Positions 21,110-31,202 of a DNA stretch of 46,774 bases are shown one piece after another (within the stretch, counting starts at the first letter, position 1; each line of letters starts with the position of its first letter). Location: contig JHVF01000006.1 in the NCBI GenBank assembly GCA_000620005.1, forward strand, positions 1 through 46,774, read 5' to 3'. The notes under the pieces were generated by a model that saw only the letters and a list, made by a program, of their open reading frames with translations, ran no database searches and was not told the DNA's origin. A program made the position numbers and the translations under genes. Origin of the DNA: Metamycoplasma spumans ATCC 19526. Lineage in GTDB: Bacteria; Bacillota_I; Bacilli_A; Mycoplasmatales; Metamycoplasmataceae.

Positions 21110-21535
21110 TTATTCAGCGTCAACTGGTTTTTTAGCCCTTGGTTTTCTTTCGCTTTTAACTTCGTCATTTGTTTTTTGTTCTTTGTTTGGTCTTACAAAT
21201 GGTTTTTTATTGTCTCTGTTTACTGGTCTTCTGTGGTTTCTTTTTGCTTTAGATGGTTTTAAACCTTTTTCAGAATCTAAGTTAATAATTAAAGATCTTA
21301 AAATTCTTTTATCGATATTTAATTTTCTTGTTAATTCTGACATTAATTCAGGAGCAGCTTTTGTAGAAACTAGATAGTAAGTTGCACGAGAAAGTTTTTT
21401 AATTGGATAAGCTAATTCAGTTCTTTCCAATCTTTCGAATTTTGTGTCTTCTGGTAACACAGTTAAAAGTAATGATTTAACTTCTTCTTCGGTAGATTGA
21501 GGGTTTACTAGAATCATAATTTCATAATTTGACAT
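21110..21535 (-). CDS. rpsF: 30S ribosomal protein S6
   Basis: 141 residues from the ATG at 21535, which follows AGAAGGAG. A longer in-frame extension to 21586 runs through the leader hairpin and is rejected. The S6 core is residues 1-95: NYEIMILVNPQSTEEEV, LAYPIKKLSRATYYLVSTKA and ILRSLIINL. The last 45 residues are a Lys/Arg-rich tail not found in most S6 proteins. It is the first gene of rpsF-ssb-rpsR, and its ribosome binding site is buried in a leader hairpin. Confidence 0.96.
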   Translation of the reverse strand: MSNYEIMILVNPQSTEEEVKSLLLTVLPEDTKFERLERTELAYPIKKLSRATYYLVSTKAAPELMSELTRKLNIDKRILRSLIINLDSEKGLKPSKAKRNHRRPVNRDNKKPFVRPNKEQKTNDEVKSERKPRAKKPVDAE

Positions 21536-21543
21536 TATTTCTT

Positions 21544-21580
21544 CTCCTTCTGGACATTTGGACCATGTTAGGTCAAGGAG
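21544..21580 (-). promoter_or_regulatory. rpsF leader hairpin sequestering the ribosome binding site (candidate S6:S18 site)
   Basis: In the mRNA, CUCCUU (21580-21575) pairs with AAGGAG (21549-21544), the rpsF Shine-Dalgarno. Directly stacked inside is GACC / GGUC (21574-21571 with 21564-21561) around a 6-nt loop. An 11-nt bulge (CAAAUGUCCAG) lies on the 3' side. S6:S18 complexes are known to bind a hairpin with a bulge in their own mRNA in several phyla. The position and shape agree; the exact consensus could not be checked. Confidence 0.6.
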
Positions 21581-21589
21581 TCTCACCCT

Positions 21590-22259
21590 TGTTAAATATA
21601 AATGTTTAAAATATTTTAACGATAATATTATATATAAATAATAATAATATAGTATTAAATATTTAAGAATTATTGTCTTTTGTGATGTTGAACGATATTT
21701 TATTTATTAAAAAACGATACATTAGAATCAAGATTGAAGTCTCTTTATTTAAATTTTTAAACAACAAATAACATTATTTAACAAAATTAAAAATTTCATA
21801 AATAGTTTGCATTTTATATTCAATTTTAAGAAACTTTTTATGTTTTTTAGACTAAGAAAGTAACAAAAAAATAAATAAAAAATTATAAATTTCGATTCTT
21901 AAAAAATATAAAAAAATAAATCGTATTAACCATAACTAATTATCAATTTTTTGTTATGAAAATGACTAAAAAATACTATGCGATATTCATAATTCTTAAA
22001 AGTTAACATAAGACAATTACGAAATAATTAATACAGATTTATTTTTGTTACTAACAACAATATTTATATTATTTTTGCTCTAATTTAATAATTTTTAAAT
22101 TTATAAATTTTTCTTTTCAAATTCTTTTTTTACTACTTTAATAGCATTTATTGAGTCACAATGTTAAATTTATTCATTTTAAACACTATTTTAGGATAAA
22201 AATAATGTAAATTTAGTCAAAAATTTATATAATTTTAAATTATTATAAAGGAAGGAAAT
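21590..22259 (+). other. AT-rich divergent intergenic region
   Basis: About 670 bp between rpsF (minus) and the large surface gene (plus), close to pure A+T. I see no gene: stops occur in all frames. The rpsF promoter must lie near 21600-21660 (several TATAAT-like boxes, for example 21627-21632 on the minus strand, plus a short TAA repeat). The surface-gene promoter is near 22228. Confidence 0.6.
22228..22233 (+). promoter_or_regulatory. Surface-gene promoter (-10)
   Basis: TATAAT 26 nt before the ATG, followed by an AAGGAAGG ribosome binding site at 22247-22255. No convincing -35 box, as elsewhere in this window. Confidence 0.4.
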
Positions 22260-25200
22260 ATGAAAGATAGTAATAAGAAAAACAAAAAGATAGCTGTAGG
22301 TACAACGGCTGCGCTTTTATTATTAGGTGCAGCGACCGGAGGAACTGCGGCAGGTCTTATTTTAACCAAAAAAGCTAAGTTTGAAGCTTCGAAAAAAGAA
22401 GCTACAGAATTAGTTAATGCAATTCCTGATAATTTTTATAAAAAACCTGGTTTATTAGAAAAATTATCTCAAGCAAAAAATTATGAAGACTATATTGCAA
22501 TTAGTGCGGAAGCAAGAATTGCTATAGAAGAAGCGAAAGCTGGTAAAGAAGATCCCGAAAAAGTCAGAGAAGCAAAATTAAAAGCTAGCTTAGCAATTAA
22601 CCGTTTAGAAGTTAATAATAAACTAAAAGCTAAGTTATTAAATGACTTAAATAAAGGGGAAATTAAAATTGTTGAAATTTATAAAATAGAAAAAGAAGCC
22701 GAAAAAGAATATCAAGCTGATCGTTCAAGAAAAGTTTCTGAAAATAAACAAACAGAAAACTATATTAACTTATTAATTAATAAAGTTAACAATAAAGAAA
22801 AGTCAGACGCTTTAAAAGATAAGCTTGACGTTTTAAAAGATGATACATCTGTATATAAAAACAAAGAAAATGACTTAAACAAATTAGCAGATTTAGTAAA
22901 AGATGAGTCAAGAAATAAATCTCTAAAAGAACAAATTTCAAAAGCAATTTCAACGCCCGAAGAAGAAGCTTTAGCTAAAAAAGTAGAATTAGAAAAATTT
23001 GCTAATTCTAATTTACAAGCAGATAACGCAGAATTAAAAAACTTAATTGATTCGTTAAACAAAGCTACTGAAAACGCTAGTGAAAACCCAGTTGCTTCTT
23101 TAAGAAAATTATCTGAAATTCAAAAGAAGATTGAAGAAGAAATTAAAAAAGAAGATGGTGCAGATAAATTATTAGCAGCAAAAAAACTAATGCTAGAAGA
23201 AAGAATCAATTCTTCTACTCTTTCAGCAGAAGCAAAAAAATCGGAAATCGCAAAAATTAAAGCTGCCGATAGCGAAAAAGAATTTGAAAGAGCTTCAGCA
23301 AAGACAGAAGTAGTTTTATCTAACCAAAAAGAAAATGATATTAAGGCTGTTGAAAAGGCAATTGAAGAAGCTTTAAAAACTTCATTATCAGAAAGTGAAA
23401 TATTAAAAGCTAAAAAAGAACAATTAAAAGAAAAAATCAATGCATCAACATTATTGCCATCTGAAAAAGAAAAAATGATAGCAGATTTAGAGTCAGCTAA
23501 CACTTTAGCAAAATTCAATACAAATAAAGAAATAATTGAAGATCAACTAAATCAAGAGAAAGAAAAACAAAATTCAAAACAAGTTGCAGAATTATTAAAT
23601 TCTATCGAAGGTGAAATTAATACCGAATTAACAGCTGAAAATGAAAGCACTTCAAAATCAGCATTTGATATTAAAAAGGAAATTGTTGCAGATTTAATTA
23701 GTAAATCATCATTATCAACTGAAGAAAAACAAAAAATTCAAGCAGAATTAGATGGATTGAATGGCGAAGCAGCAAATGCATTACAATCATTAAAAGAAAT
23801 TTCAAATAAAGTTAATGCGGAAATTGCATTTAATGAAGCGAAAGCAGAAGCTAATAAATTAATCGATACACTTGAAGAACCTAAAAAATCAGAATTAAAA
23901 GAAAAATTAAACTCAATTTCAAACTCAGATCATAACGAAATTCAAAAAATAATTTCAGAAGCAACAAATGAAGCAAATTCAGAAGATAAAAAAGACGCGC
24001 TAACCAAAGCTGAAAAACTTGTTTCAAAATTAGATGATTCTAACCCTAGAAAACAAGAATTATTAAATCAATTAAACAATCACCAGGATTTATCATTAAG
24101 TCAAGCTAACAAAATAATCGAAGAGGCAGAAGCAATTCTTGATTCTAAAGAAGAAGGTCAATTATCTCAAAATAATAATGAAAAGCAATTATTAGAATCA
24201 TTAATTAATGATGTAAAAGACCCCAACAAAAAAGAAGAACTAGCACAAGCTTTAAAAAATGTTGAAGAAACATTAAATGATAATTCTAAACAAGTTTTAG
24301 ATTACTTAAATAATTTAGCAGACAAAGTATTAAATTCAGACAAAGTATCAGAATTAAAACAAAAAGCATTAGATGCTGTAGTTACTCCTGAAAAGAAATT
24401 AGAAAATAAAACTTCTGAACTTAATAAATTAATCGAAGGTTTATCAGAAAATACATCAAATCAATTAAAAGAAAAACTTACAGAAGTTTTAAATAATAAT
24501 GATTTAGATACAACTTCAAAACAAATCGAATTAGATAAACTTAGAAAAGAAGCTGAAAAAGCTATCGTTGCTGAAAAAGGTTCAGACAAGTTAATTGAAA
24601 AACAAAAAGAAATTCTTAACTCTAGAATTGAATCTTCAAATCTTACTGAAGATGAAAAAACAGAAGAAAAAGCAAAAGTTGCGTCAATTGACAGCTTGGA
24701 ATCACTAAAAGAAAAAGAAGATGCATTAACTAAAGTATTAGATAATCAAAATGCAAAAGATATAAGAGAAGCTGAAAAAGCTATTGATGAAGAAATTAAA
24801 AAACAAAATACTGAAAATTCAGAAGCTTCATTATTAAAAGATAAGAAAGAAGTTATTAAAAATTTAATTCAATCTAATCCTAATTTATCTGATGCTCAAA
24901 AACAAGATATGATATCTAATATTGAAGAAGCATCAACATTAAACGAATTTGCTGATGAAAAAGCTAAAGTAGACAAAATTATTGAACATGAAAATAAAAA
25001 ATCTAAAGCGTCAGAAGTTGCTAAAAAACTTGAAGAGCTTTCAAAACAAGCGCAATCAATTTTAGGAGATCAAATTGGATCTAAAGGTTTAGCTAACAAA
25101 AGAATTGAAGATCTAAAAAATAGCATTAATAGCTCAAATCTTCCAGAATCTAAGAAAAATGAATTAATCAGTTCGTTAGACAATATTAACAGCTCAGAAG

Positions 25201-27230
25201 ATAATGCTATTGAACAAATTGATAACCAAAAAGCAAAAATTAATAAAGAATTAGAACTTCAAGCCGTTAAAGATGAAGCTCTATCAGTGGCTAATAGATT
25301 AAATGACTCAGAAGAAAAACAAAAATTAATAAACGATATTAACAACGGTACAGTAGAAAATATCGAAGCAGCAAAACAAGCAGCTCAAGATGCCAAGAAA
25401 AAAGCTGAAGAAAAATTAACCACTGCATTAAATGAAGCAAAAGGATCAATTACTAGACTAGTTGGCGCAGAAGAAGAAATGACTAAACTAAATTCTGAAT
25501 TAGTTAATGCTTCTACTGAAGAACAAAGAGATGCAATCAAAGCTAAAGCTGAAGAATTAATTAATAATAAATTAGACGAAGCTAAAGCAGAAGCCAATAA
25601 ATTAGATGAAACAAATCCTAAAAAAGCTGAATTATTAAAGAAAATAGCTGATGCTGAAGCGAACAAAACTTCTAACTTCAAAACATTTAATGATTTATTA
25701 AAAGAAGCACAAGCAGAAGAAAGTAAAGAAGAAGAAAAGAGAAAAGCTAAACAAGAACTTGAATCTGCTACGAATATTCCTGAAGCAGAAAGAGCACAAT
25801 TAGCAAAAGATTTAGAATCTGCAACCGACACAGATGAAGTCATTTCTAAAAAAGATGAAATAATAAAGAAAAAAGAATTTACAGATACTAGAAAAACCGC
25901 TTCTGATTTAGTTAGTGAAATCCAAAATGAAGCTAAAAAAGCTGAACTAAAAGCAGCTTTAGACAATGCAACAACAAAAGAACAGGCCGATGAAATAAGA
26001 GCAAATGCTTTAGATTATAAAAATAAAGAAGCTGCTAACAAAGCCAAATCAGACGAATTAAAAGCAAGAATAGATGCTCTTCAAACAGAAGATAAAAGAA
26101 ATAAATTATTGGCAAGTTTAGATAAAGCTTTAAAAAATGAAAATAATGAGCCAAATGAAAATACAGAAGCTGTAAAAACTGCTTTAGAAGCTTTATTAAC
26201 TAATATTGATACAGCATTTAACGAAGAACAAAGAGTTGCTGAAAATCTAAGAGTTAAAAAAGAGCAGTTAGCTGAAAAAATAGCACAAGTTAAAGATTCA
26301 ACTAAAAAATCTGAATTTGAAGCGGAACTAAGTAAAATTAACGAAATTGCAGACCCAGAAGTAGCAACTGCAGAAGCTAATAAATTAGATAAAAAAGTTG
26401 AAACACAAAAAGAATTTGAAACTAAAAAATCAGATGCACAAGACGAAATTAATAAATTAAGATTGAAAGATTCAGCAGCAAAAGCTAAACTGCAAGAAGA
26501 ATTAAACGTAGCTGCAACAATAGAAGAAGCTCAAAGAATTCTTGGAGAAGCTCAGAAAGAAAAAGCTAAAGAAGATAAGCAAATCGAAGATAAAAGAAAA
26601 GCTGTAAATGATGCCTTAGCAAAATTACAAGATGGTAGCGAACTAAAAAACACATTAATCACCAAAAAAGACGAAGCGGCCCCTTCAGATGACGAAACTC
26701 ATAAAACTGTTGACTTAGCAGCGTTAGAAAGTATCGTTACTTCAGTAGATCAAAAAATTAATGAATTAAAAGAAGCTGCGAAAGCTGCTATAGCCTTAAC
26801 CAATGGTTTACAAGCAAGTGGTGATGGAACGGACTCGCATGAATCATTAAATACAGCTCTAGATGATGAAAAAAATCAAACAGAAGAAAAACTAAATGAA
26901 TTAAAAAATAAAGCCGATGTAGCTGTTGCTAATGCAAGAAATAAAGCTATTGAAGCTTTAGGACAAACAGAAGGCAAAGAACTTTCTGATAAGAAAAAAG
27001 CACTTCAAGAAGCAATTAATGATAAAACAAAAAATATTTCTGAACTTAAAGAATTACTAAATAAAGTTACATTAGAAAACCAATTAGAAGCTAAAGCAGA
27101 AAAATTAATAGCAGATGCAAATAAAATACAAGATCCTGCTCAAAGACAAGCTTTCATTGATAAAGTAAATAATTTAATGAATAGCACTAATGATGCAGAT
27201 AGAACAATAGATAAACTTGTACAAATTTAA
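22260..27230 (+). CDS. Large surface protein with GA-like modules, N-terminal part (ends at in-frame TAA)
   Basis: 1656 residues. A basic N-terminus and one hydrophobic segment (about 11-34, AALLLLGAATGGTAAGLILT) form a signal or signal-anchor; there is no lipobox cysteine. The rest is Lys/Glu/Ala/Asn-rich helical repeat. Three GA-like three-helix units (pattern I..S.LS..EK...I..I..A.TL.EF, as in albumin-binding GA modules) lie at about 310-515 and three more at about 780-985, in two copies of a roughly 477-residue block. No tryptophan occurs. The gene stops at TAA 27228-27230, but the same frame stays open and of the same composition for 1260 more codons, so this is probably the truncated product of a 2917-codon gene. 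The role is probably adhesion or host-protein binding; albumin binding is only inferred. Confidence 0.85.
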   Translation: MKDSNKKNKKIAVGTTAALLLLGAATGGTAAGLILTKKAKFEASKKEATELVNAIPDNFYKKPGLLEKLSQAKNYEDYIAISAEARIAIEEAKAGKEDPEKVREAKLKASLAINRLEVNNKLKAKLLNDLNKGEIKIVEIYKIEKEAEKEYQADRSRKVSENKQTENYINLLINKVNNKEKSDALKDKLDVLKDDTSVYKNKENDLNKLADLVKDESRNKSLKEQISKAISTPEEEALAKKVELEKFANSNLQADNAELKNLIDSLNKATENASENPVASLRKLSEIQKKIEEEIKKEDGADKLLAAKKLMLEERINSSTLSAEAKKSEIAKIKAADSEKEFERASAKTEVVLSNQKENDIKAVEKAIEEALKTSLSESEILKAKKEQLKEKINASTLLPSEKEKMIADLESANTLAKFNTNKEIIEDQLNQEKEKQNSKQVAELLNSIEGEINTELTAENESTSKSAFDIKKEIVADLISKSSLSTEEKQKIQAELDGLNGEAANALQSLKEISNKVNAEIAFNEAKAEANKLIDTLEEPKKSELKEKLNSISNSDHNEIQKIISEATNEANSEDKKDALTKAEKLVSKLDDSNPRKQELLNQLNNHQDLSLSQANKIIEEAEAILDSKEEGQLSQNNNEKQLLESLINDVKDPNKKEELAQALKNVEETLNDNSKQVLDYLNNLADKVLNSDKVSELKQKALDAVVTPEKKLENKTSELNKLIEGLSENTSNQLKEKLTEVLNNNDLDTTSKQIELDKLRKEAEKAIVAEKGSDKLIEKQKEILNSRIESSNLTEDEKTEEKAKVASIDSLESLKEKEDALTKVLDNQNAKDIREAEKAIDEEIKKQNTENSEASLLKDKKEVIKNLIQSNPNLSDAQKQDMISNIEEASTLNEFADEKAKVDKIIEHENKKSKASEVAKKLEELSKQAQSILGDQIGSKGLANKRIEDLKNSINSSNLPESKKNELISSLDNINSSEDNAIEQIDNQKAKINKELELQAVKDEALSVANRLNDSEEKQKLINDINNGTVENIEAAKQAAQDAKKKAEEKLTTALNEAKGSITRLVGAEEEMTKLNSELVNASTEEQRDAIKAKAEELINNKLDEAKAEANKLDETNPKKAELLKKIADAEANKTSNFKTFNDLLKEAQAEESKEEEKRKAKQELESATNIPEAERAQLAKDLESATDTDEVISKKDEIIKKKEFTDTRKTASDLVSEIQNEAKKAELKAALDNATTKEQADEIRANALDYKNKEAANKAKSDELKARIDALQTEDKRNKLLASLDKALKNENNEPNENTEAVKTALEALLTNIDTAFNEEQRVAENLRVKKEQLAEKIAQVKDSTKKSEFEAELSKINEIADPEVATAEANKLDKKVETQKEFETKKSDAQDEINKLRLKDSAAKAKLQEELNVAATIEEAQRILGEAQKEKAKEDKQIEDKRKAVNDALAKLQDGSELKNTLITKKDEAAPSDDETHKTVDLAALESIVTSVDQKINELKEAAKAAIALTNGLQASGDGTDSHESLNTALDDEKNQTEEKLNELKNKADVAVANARNKAIEALGQTEGKELSDKKKALQEAINDKTKNISELKELLNKVTLENQLEAKAEKLIADANKIQDPAQRQAFIDKVNNLMNSTNDADRTIDKLVQI

Positions 27231-30200
27231 AATGAAATAGCATCAAGCAATGAACAACAAGAAACGGCTAGAAACGAAGCGTATACTCAAGCTAAAGAAG
27301 CTATTAATTTAATCCAAGATAGTAAAGAAAAACAAAAATTACTAAGTTTATTACAAAAACCAGATACTGAAGAATTAAGAGACGATTTAACAGCAAGCGA
27401 TATTCAAGATATCAAAAATGCTGCTGAAGCATTCAAAAACTTTGAAGACAGAAAGAAAGAAGCGAGAGAAAAACTTGAATCACTTCCTCAAGGAAACAAT
27501 ATCAGAACTTCAAAATTAACTGAATTAGAAGCTATTAATAATTCAGAAGCTGATGCAATTTCAAAAATTGAACAAATTAAAAGAGTTGCTGAAGAAGAGG
27601 TGAGATTAATAAAAGAAGCAGTTGATGCTGCTTTAGAAAAAATTGAACAACTTGTTGGTCACGCAGATTACGAATCAATTAAAGAAAAAGTAAAACAAAA
27701 AGATTCAGATAATAACGAAGTTGCAAAAATACAAAAATCAGGTAACGATGCTGAAAAAATTGCAGTCGCTTGAAAAGCTGCAAAAACTTCATTAGAACAA
27801 CTTAAAAATGAACTTCCAAATAATAATGCTGAAAAAGCAAGAATAGCTAGCGAAGTAGCAACAAGTGAAAACATAAATAATTTAGAAAAAGTTAATGCTT
27901 TAATTAGTCGTGCAGAAGCTGAAAAAACTAAATTATTAAACGCAATAGACCAAGTTAAAAAATTCATCGATTCAGAATTGCCAACAAATGCAAAGGCAGA
28001 AAATTCGGTGGCAATGGGAATAATTGCAAAATTAAATGTTTCAACAAATCAATTAGCAGAAGATGTTAATGAAGAAGGTGAAATAATTGCTTTAAAAGAT
28101 CAAATAACTGCTGAAAAAACAAAAATTACTGAATTATTAAATTCTGCTAGAGAAGTTCACAAATCATTACCTGAAGGTAATTCAGTAAAAGTTAAACATC
28201 AAGATTCAATGGCTGATGCTTACTTCGGAGAATCAGTTAATACAACAACTAAAATAACAACTATAAAAAGCGAATTGGACGCAGAAAAATCAGCCATTGA
28301 TACTTTAAAACAAGATATTAATACGCAATTAAGCAATGCAAATCTTAAAGATACTAACCCAAGAAAATCTGAAATTAAGCAATTAATCGAAGGTACAGAT
28401 GTTAATGGTAAAACTCATCCAAAAGAAAGAAACGATTTCCAAACCCTAAAAGACGAACTTGTAAAATTAAATAAAGATTTAGACACAGCCAAAAAAGAAG
28501 CTCAGGATGAAATTAATAAATTACCAGCGCAAAATACTGTTAGAGTGGAATTACAGGAGCTTCTAGAATCAATGAATAGCGAACATGATGAAGTTTCTGA
28601 AATTAATGAAAAAATTAGAGATGTCGCTACAAGCAAAGTTAACGAATTTATTGCTAAATATCAACTTATTCAAACTGCCTTAGAAGCATTACCAACCGCA
28701 AACCCTAAACGTGTCGAAATAAATAAATTAGTTACCTCAGACATTAGCAAAAATAACGACGAGAAGCTAAGAGAAGTAAATAAATTAGAAGCAATTGAAG
28801 ATGAATTAAAACAATTAAAGACTAACTTAGATAATGCTATAAAAACTGTTTCAAATTACCTAGCAAATAAATTACCGGCAAACAATACAGTTAGAACAGA
28901 TTTAACAGCTAAATTAGAAGCAAGGGGCGAAGATGCAGACCAAGTTGAAGAAATTAATGCATTTACCACAAAAATAGATCAAGAATTTAGTAAATTAACC
29001 AATGCAGTTAATCTATTAAAATCAAAATTAAAAGAACTTCCTGCAGATAACGCATACAGAACAGATAAAGAAAACATTGCCAATATTAACTTAAAAGACC
29101 AAACTGAACTATCTAACGAAGCAGATATTACAACGATAATAAATGCTATAGATAGTACAGAAATACCAAGTGTTGATGATGCAAGAATGGAAACAGAATT
29201 TGATAAGGAACCGTCAGATAATAAATTTAATAATCCTGCATTTGCATTAGAAACAACCGGTTTAAGTGATTCTATAAGTGATAATAAATACTGAGCATCA
29301 GTCGATAGAAATGTATTAAATGTATTACCAAAATTAGAAGCAAATCAAACATACAAAAAAGTAGTTTCTTCAGATACAGAGGAAGACGTCACAAAAACAA
29401 CAACAGTTTCTACTGAGGGCGAAACAACTTATAATCTATATCAAGATTCACAGATAGTAAAAAGTTTTATTATTTTCGGAACACCGCAAAAGCAAATAGA
29501 TTTTAACTCAAATATGATAACCAGACTACAAGGAAACTCTCAAATAGGAACAAAAGCTGAATGAAGCCGTACAAGTTATAATATAGAAAAATTAGTTGAT
29601 AATAATTATGGCGGGGGCTCAAGATATGAAGCTTGAAACGATTATAATATTGAACAAACTAATAATAATTTTGTAATATACAAAAATGGATCGAATAATC
29701 AAGAAGAAAGCGCTTGATATACTAGAATGGACCTTTTTGTAAGATTTACAGGAGGGAGTTCTGGAAGGTACGATGGCGTTGTACCACGAGAAGTTAGAAT
29801 TTCTTTCTCAGATGACGGTCAAAAATGAAAAAATGTTCAAAATCAAAGTCACGTATTTGATTATGACTGATTTAAAGAAGAAAGTTTCAATAGAACTAAC
29901 GGAACAATTAGATTATTAAATAGACCAGATGCAATAAAAGATAATAACGGTAATCAATTTGACCAGTTTGCGCAATTATATGGTGACCAAGGAACAAATA
30001 ATATAAACGCAAATAACGTTAACCAAGTTGTAAGAATAAGAACAAATTTCACTCCTATAAAAGCTAAATACATAAGAGTTAGTTGAGTTTCTGGTATAAA
30101 TCCGCAAGAAGCGAGAGGAAACAAAACTGGATTAAAAGTTACAGCTTGAACCGAGGTTAAACCATACGTATTAAATGATTCAGGATTAGAACACTTTAAA

Positions 30201-31013
30201 TCTAACGAAGCAAAATCTACATTTGCCTTACCAGAATCATTAAGCGTTTCGTACAATAATGAAACCAAGGAAATAAATGGTAATGGTCAAAATTATATTA
30301 ATGTAAATCCTGCTAAAAGTCAAATATTGGCATCGGATATTACAATTAATAGCAAATCTCCTGAGTTATCGTATTCAATTAAGAAAATTAAATCATTTAA
30401 ATATGCTTCAAATAGTTCAAACGAAGCTTATGCCCAATTCTTAGTAACCGTTAAAAATGGTATAAATGAAATCAAAACTTTCAAAGTCGGAATAGGTAAT
30501 AGACCTGTAAATACCGATTTAATAAATGATTTCGATAACGTTATGAGCGAATCAAATAACGATCCAAAAGGGGTTGTTCGTAGATTTAGAAAAGACATCG
30601 AAAGATGAACAAATTACATTGATGCTTTCCATGATGAAAAATGAAATGGTGCAAAGAATGCTATACAATCTTTAAAAACAGAAATATCTTCTTCTGATTA
30701 CACCATTAATCCTGATCATTTAGATATGTGAAAAGATATCAAAAACTTAATAATCAATATTAAGAGAGAAAATTCTTCTACTAAAGATACTGAAAGATTT
30801 GAAAGTAAATTAAATGAAGTTAGAGCAAAATGAAGTCAATTACAACAAATCATTCCACAAAATGATGAAGCAAAACAAAGAGAATTTGCTCAACTATATA
30901 GAGAAATACATCAACCAATGATGAACGACTTATCTAAAACATTAGAAGATTTAGATGAACACATAAAATGAATCGAAAAAGAAATATCAAAAGTTAATAA
31001 TCAAGGTGCATAA
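27231..31013 (+). pseudogene. C-terminal part of the interrupted surface protein (helical repeats plus discoidin domain)
   Basis: Same frame as 22260-27230, directly after the TAA, with no start codon and ribosome binding site of its own. It encodes about 1260 residues with UGA as Trp. 27481-29100 holds about nine helical repeats of 54-62 residues marked by LPxxNxxR (for example KLPANNTVRTDL). 29455-30165 encodes an F5/8 type C (discoidin) domain: LVDNNYGGGSRYEAW, VVPREVRISFSDDGQKW and KAKYIRVSW fit its strands. A Lys/Glu-rich helical tail ends at TAA 31011. Coding quality is intact, so the stop is recent, suppressed, or an assembly error. Confidence 0.75.
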
Positions 31014-31053
31014 TACCAACTAAAACAAATTAAATATAAAATCTAAAAAGTAA

Positions 31054-31085
31054 AAATCTGGATAAATAATTTCCAGATTTTTATT
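31054..31085 (+). terminator. Intrinsic terminator after the surface gene
   Basis: Stem AAATCTGGA / TCCAGATTT (9 bp) with a 9-nt AT-rich loop, followed by TTATT. It lies 41 nt after the stop of the surface gene. Confidence 0.82.
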
Positions 31086-31130
31086 ATGTAATATTGCAAG
31101 TAAAATAGAAATTGAAACGCATAAATAATT

Positions 31131-31190
31131 AAAAATAACCAAACAAAGAAGGGGCAACTTTAACGTTTTTTCTCCAGTTTGGTTATTTTT
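31131..31190. repeat. 14-bp perfect inverted repeat with 32-nt loop
   Basis: AAAAATAACCAAAC (31131-31144) and GTTTGGTTATTTTT (31177-31190). A T-run follows the stem on both strands, so it can act as a bidirectional terminator between the two converging genes. The GC-richer loop (AAGAAGGGGCAACTTT within it) is unusual for a terminator. Confidence 0.6.
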
Positions 31191-31202
31191 GTATATCAAT
31201 TT

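Noticed and set aside
21638-21652. TAA triplet repeat upstream of rpsF, as a phase-variation repeat
   Set aside because: Only about four units in an extremely AT-rich region, next to a ribosomal operon; chance is sufficient.
21990-22160. Possible remnant of a minus-strand coding region upstream of the surface gene
   Set aside because: Only about 20 codons stay open and stops occur in all frames; no recognisable protein.
22760-25966. Open frames on the minus strand inside the large surface gene
   Set aside because: They are Ser/Phe/Leu-rich mirror readings of Lys/Glu/Ala codons, with no ribosome binding sites; shadows of the real gene.
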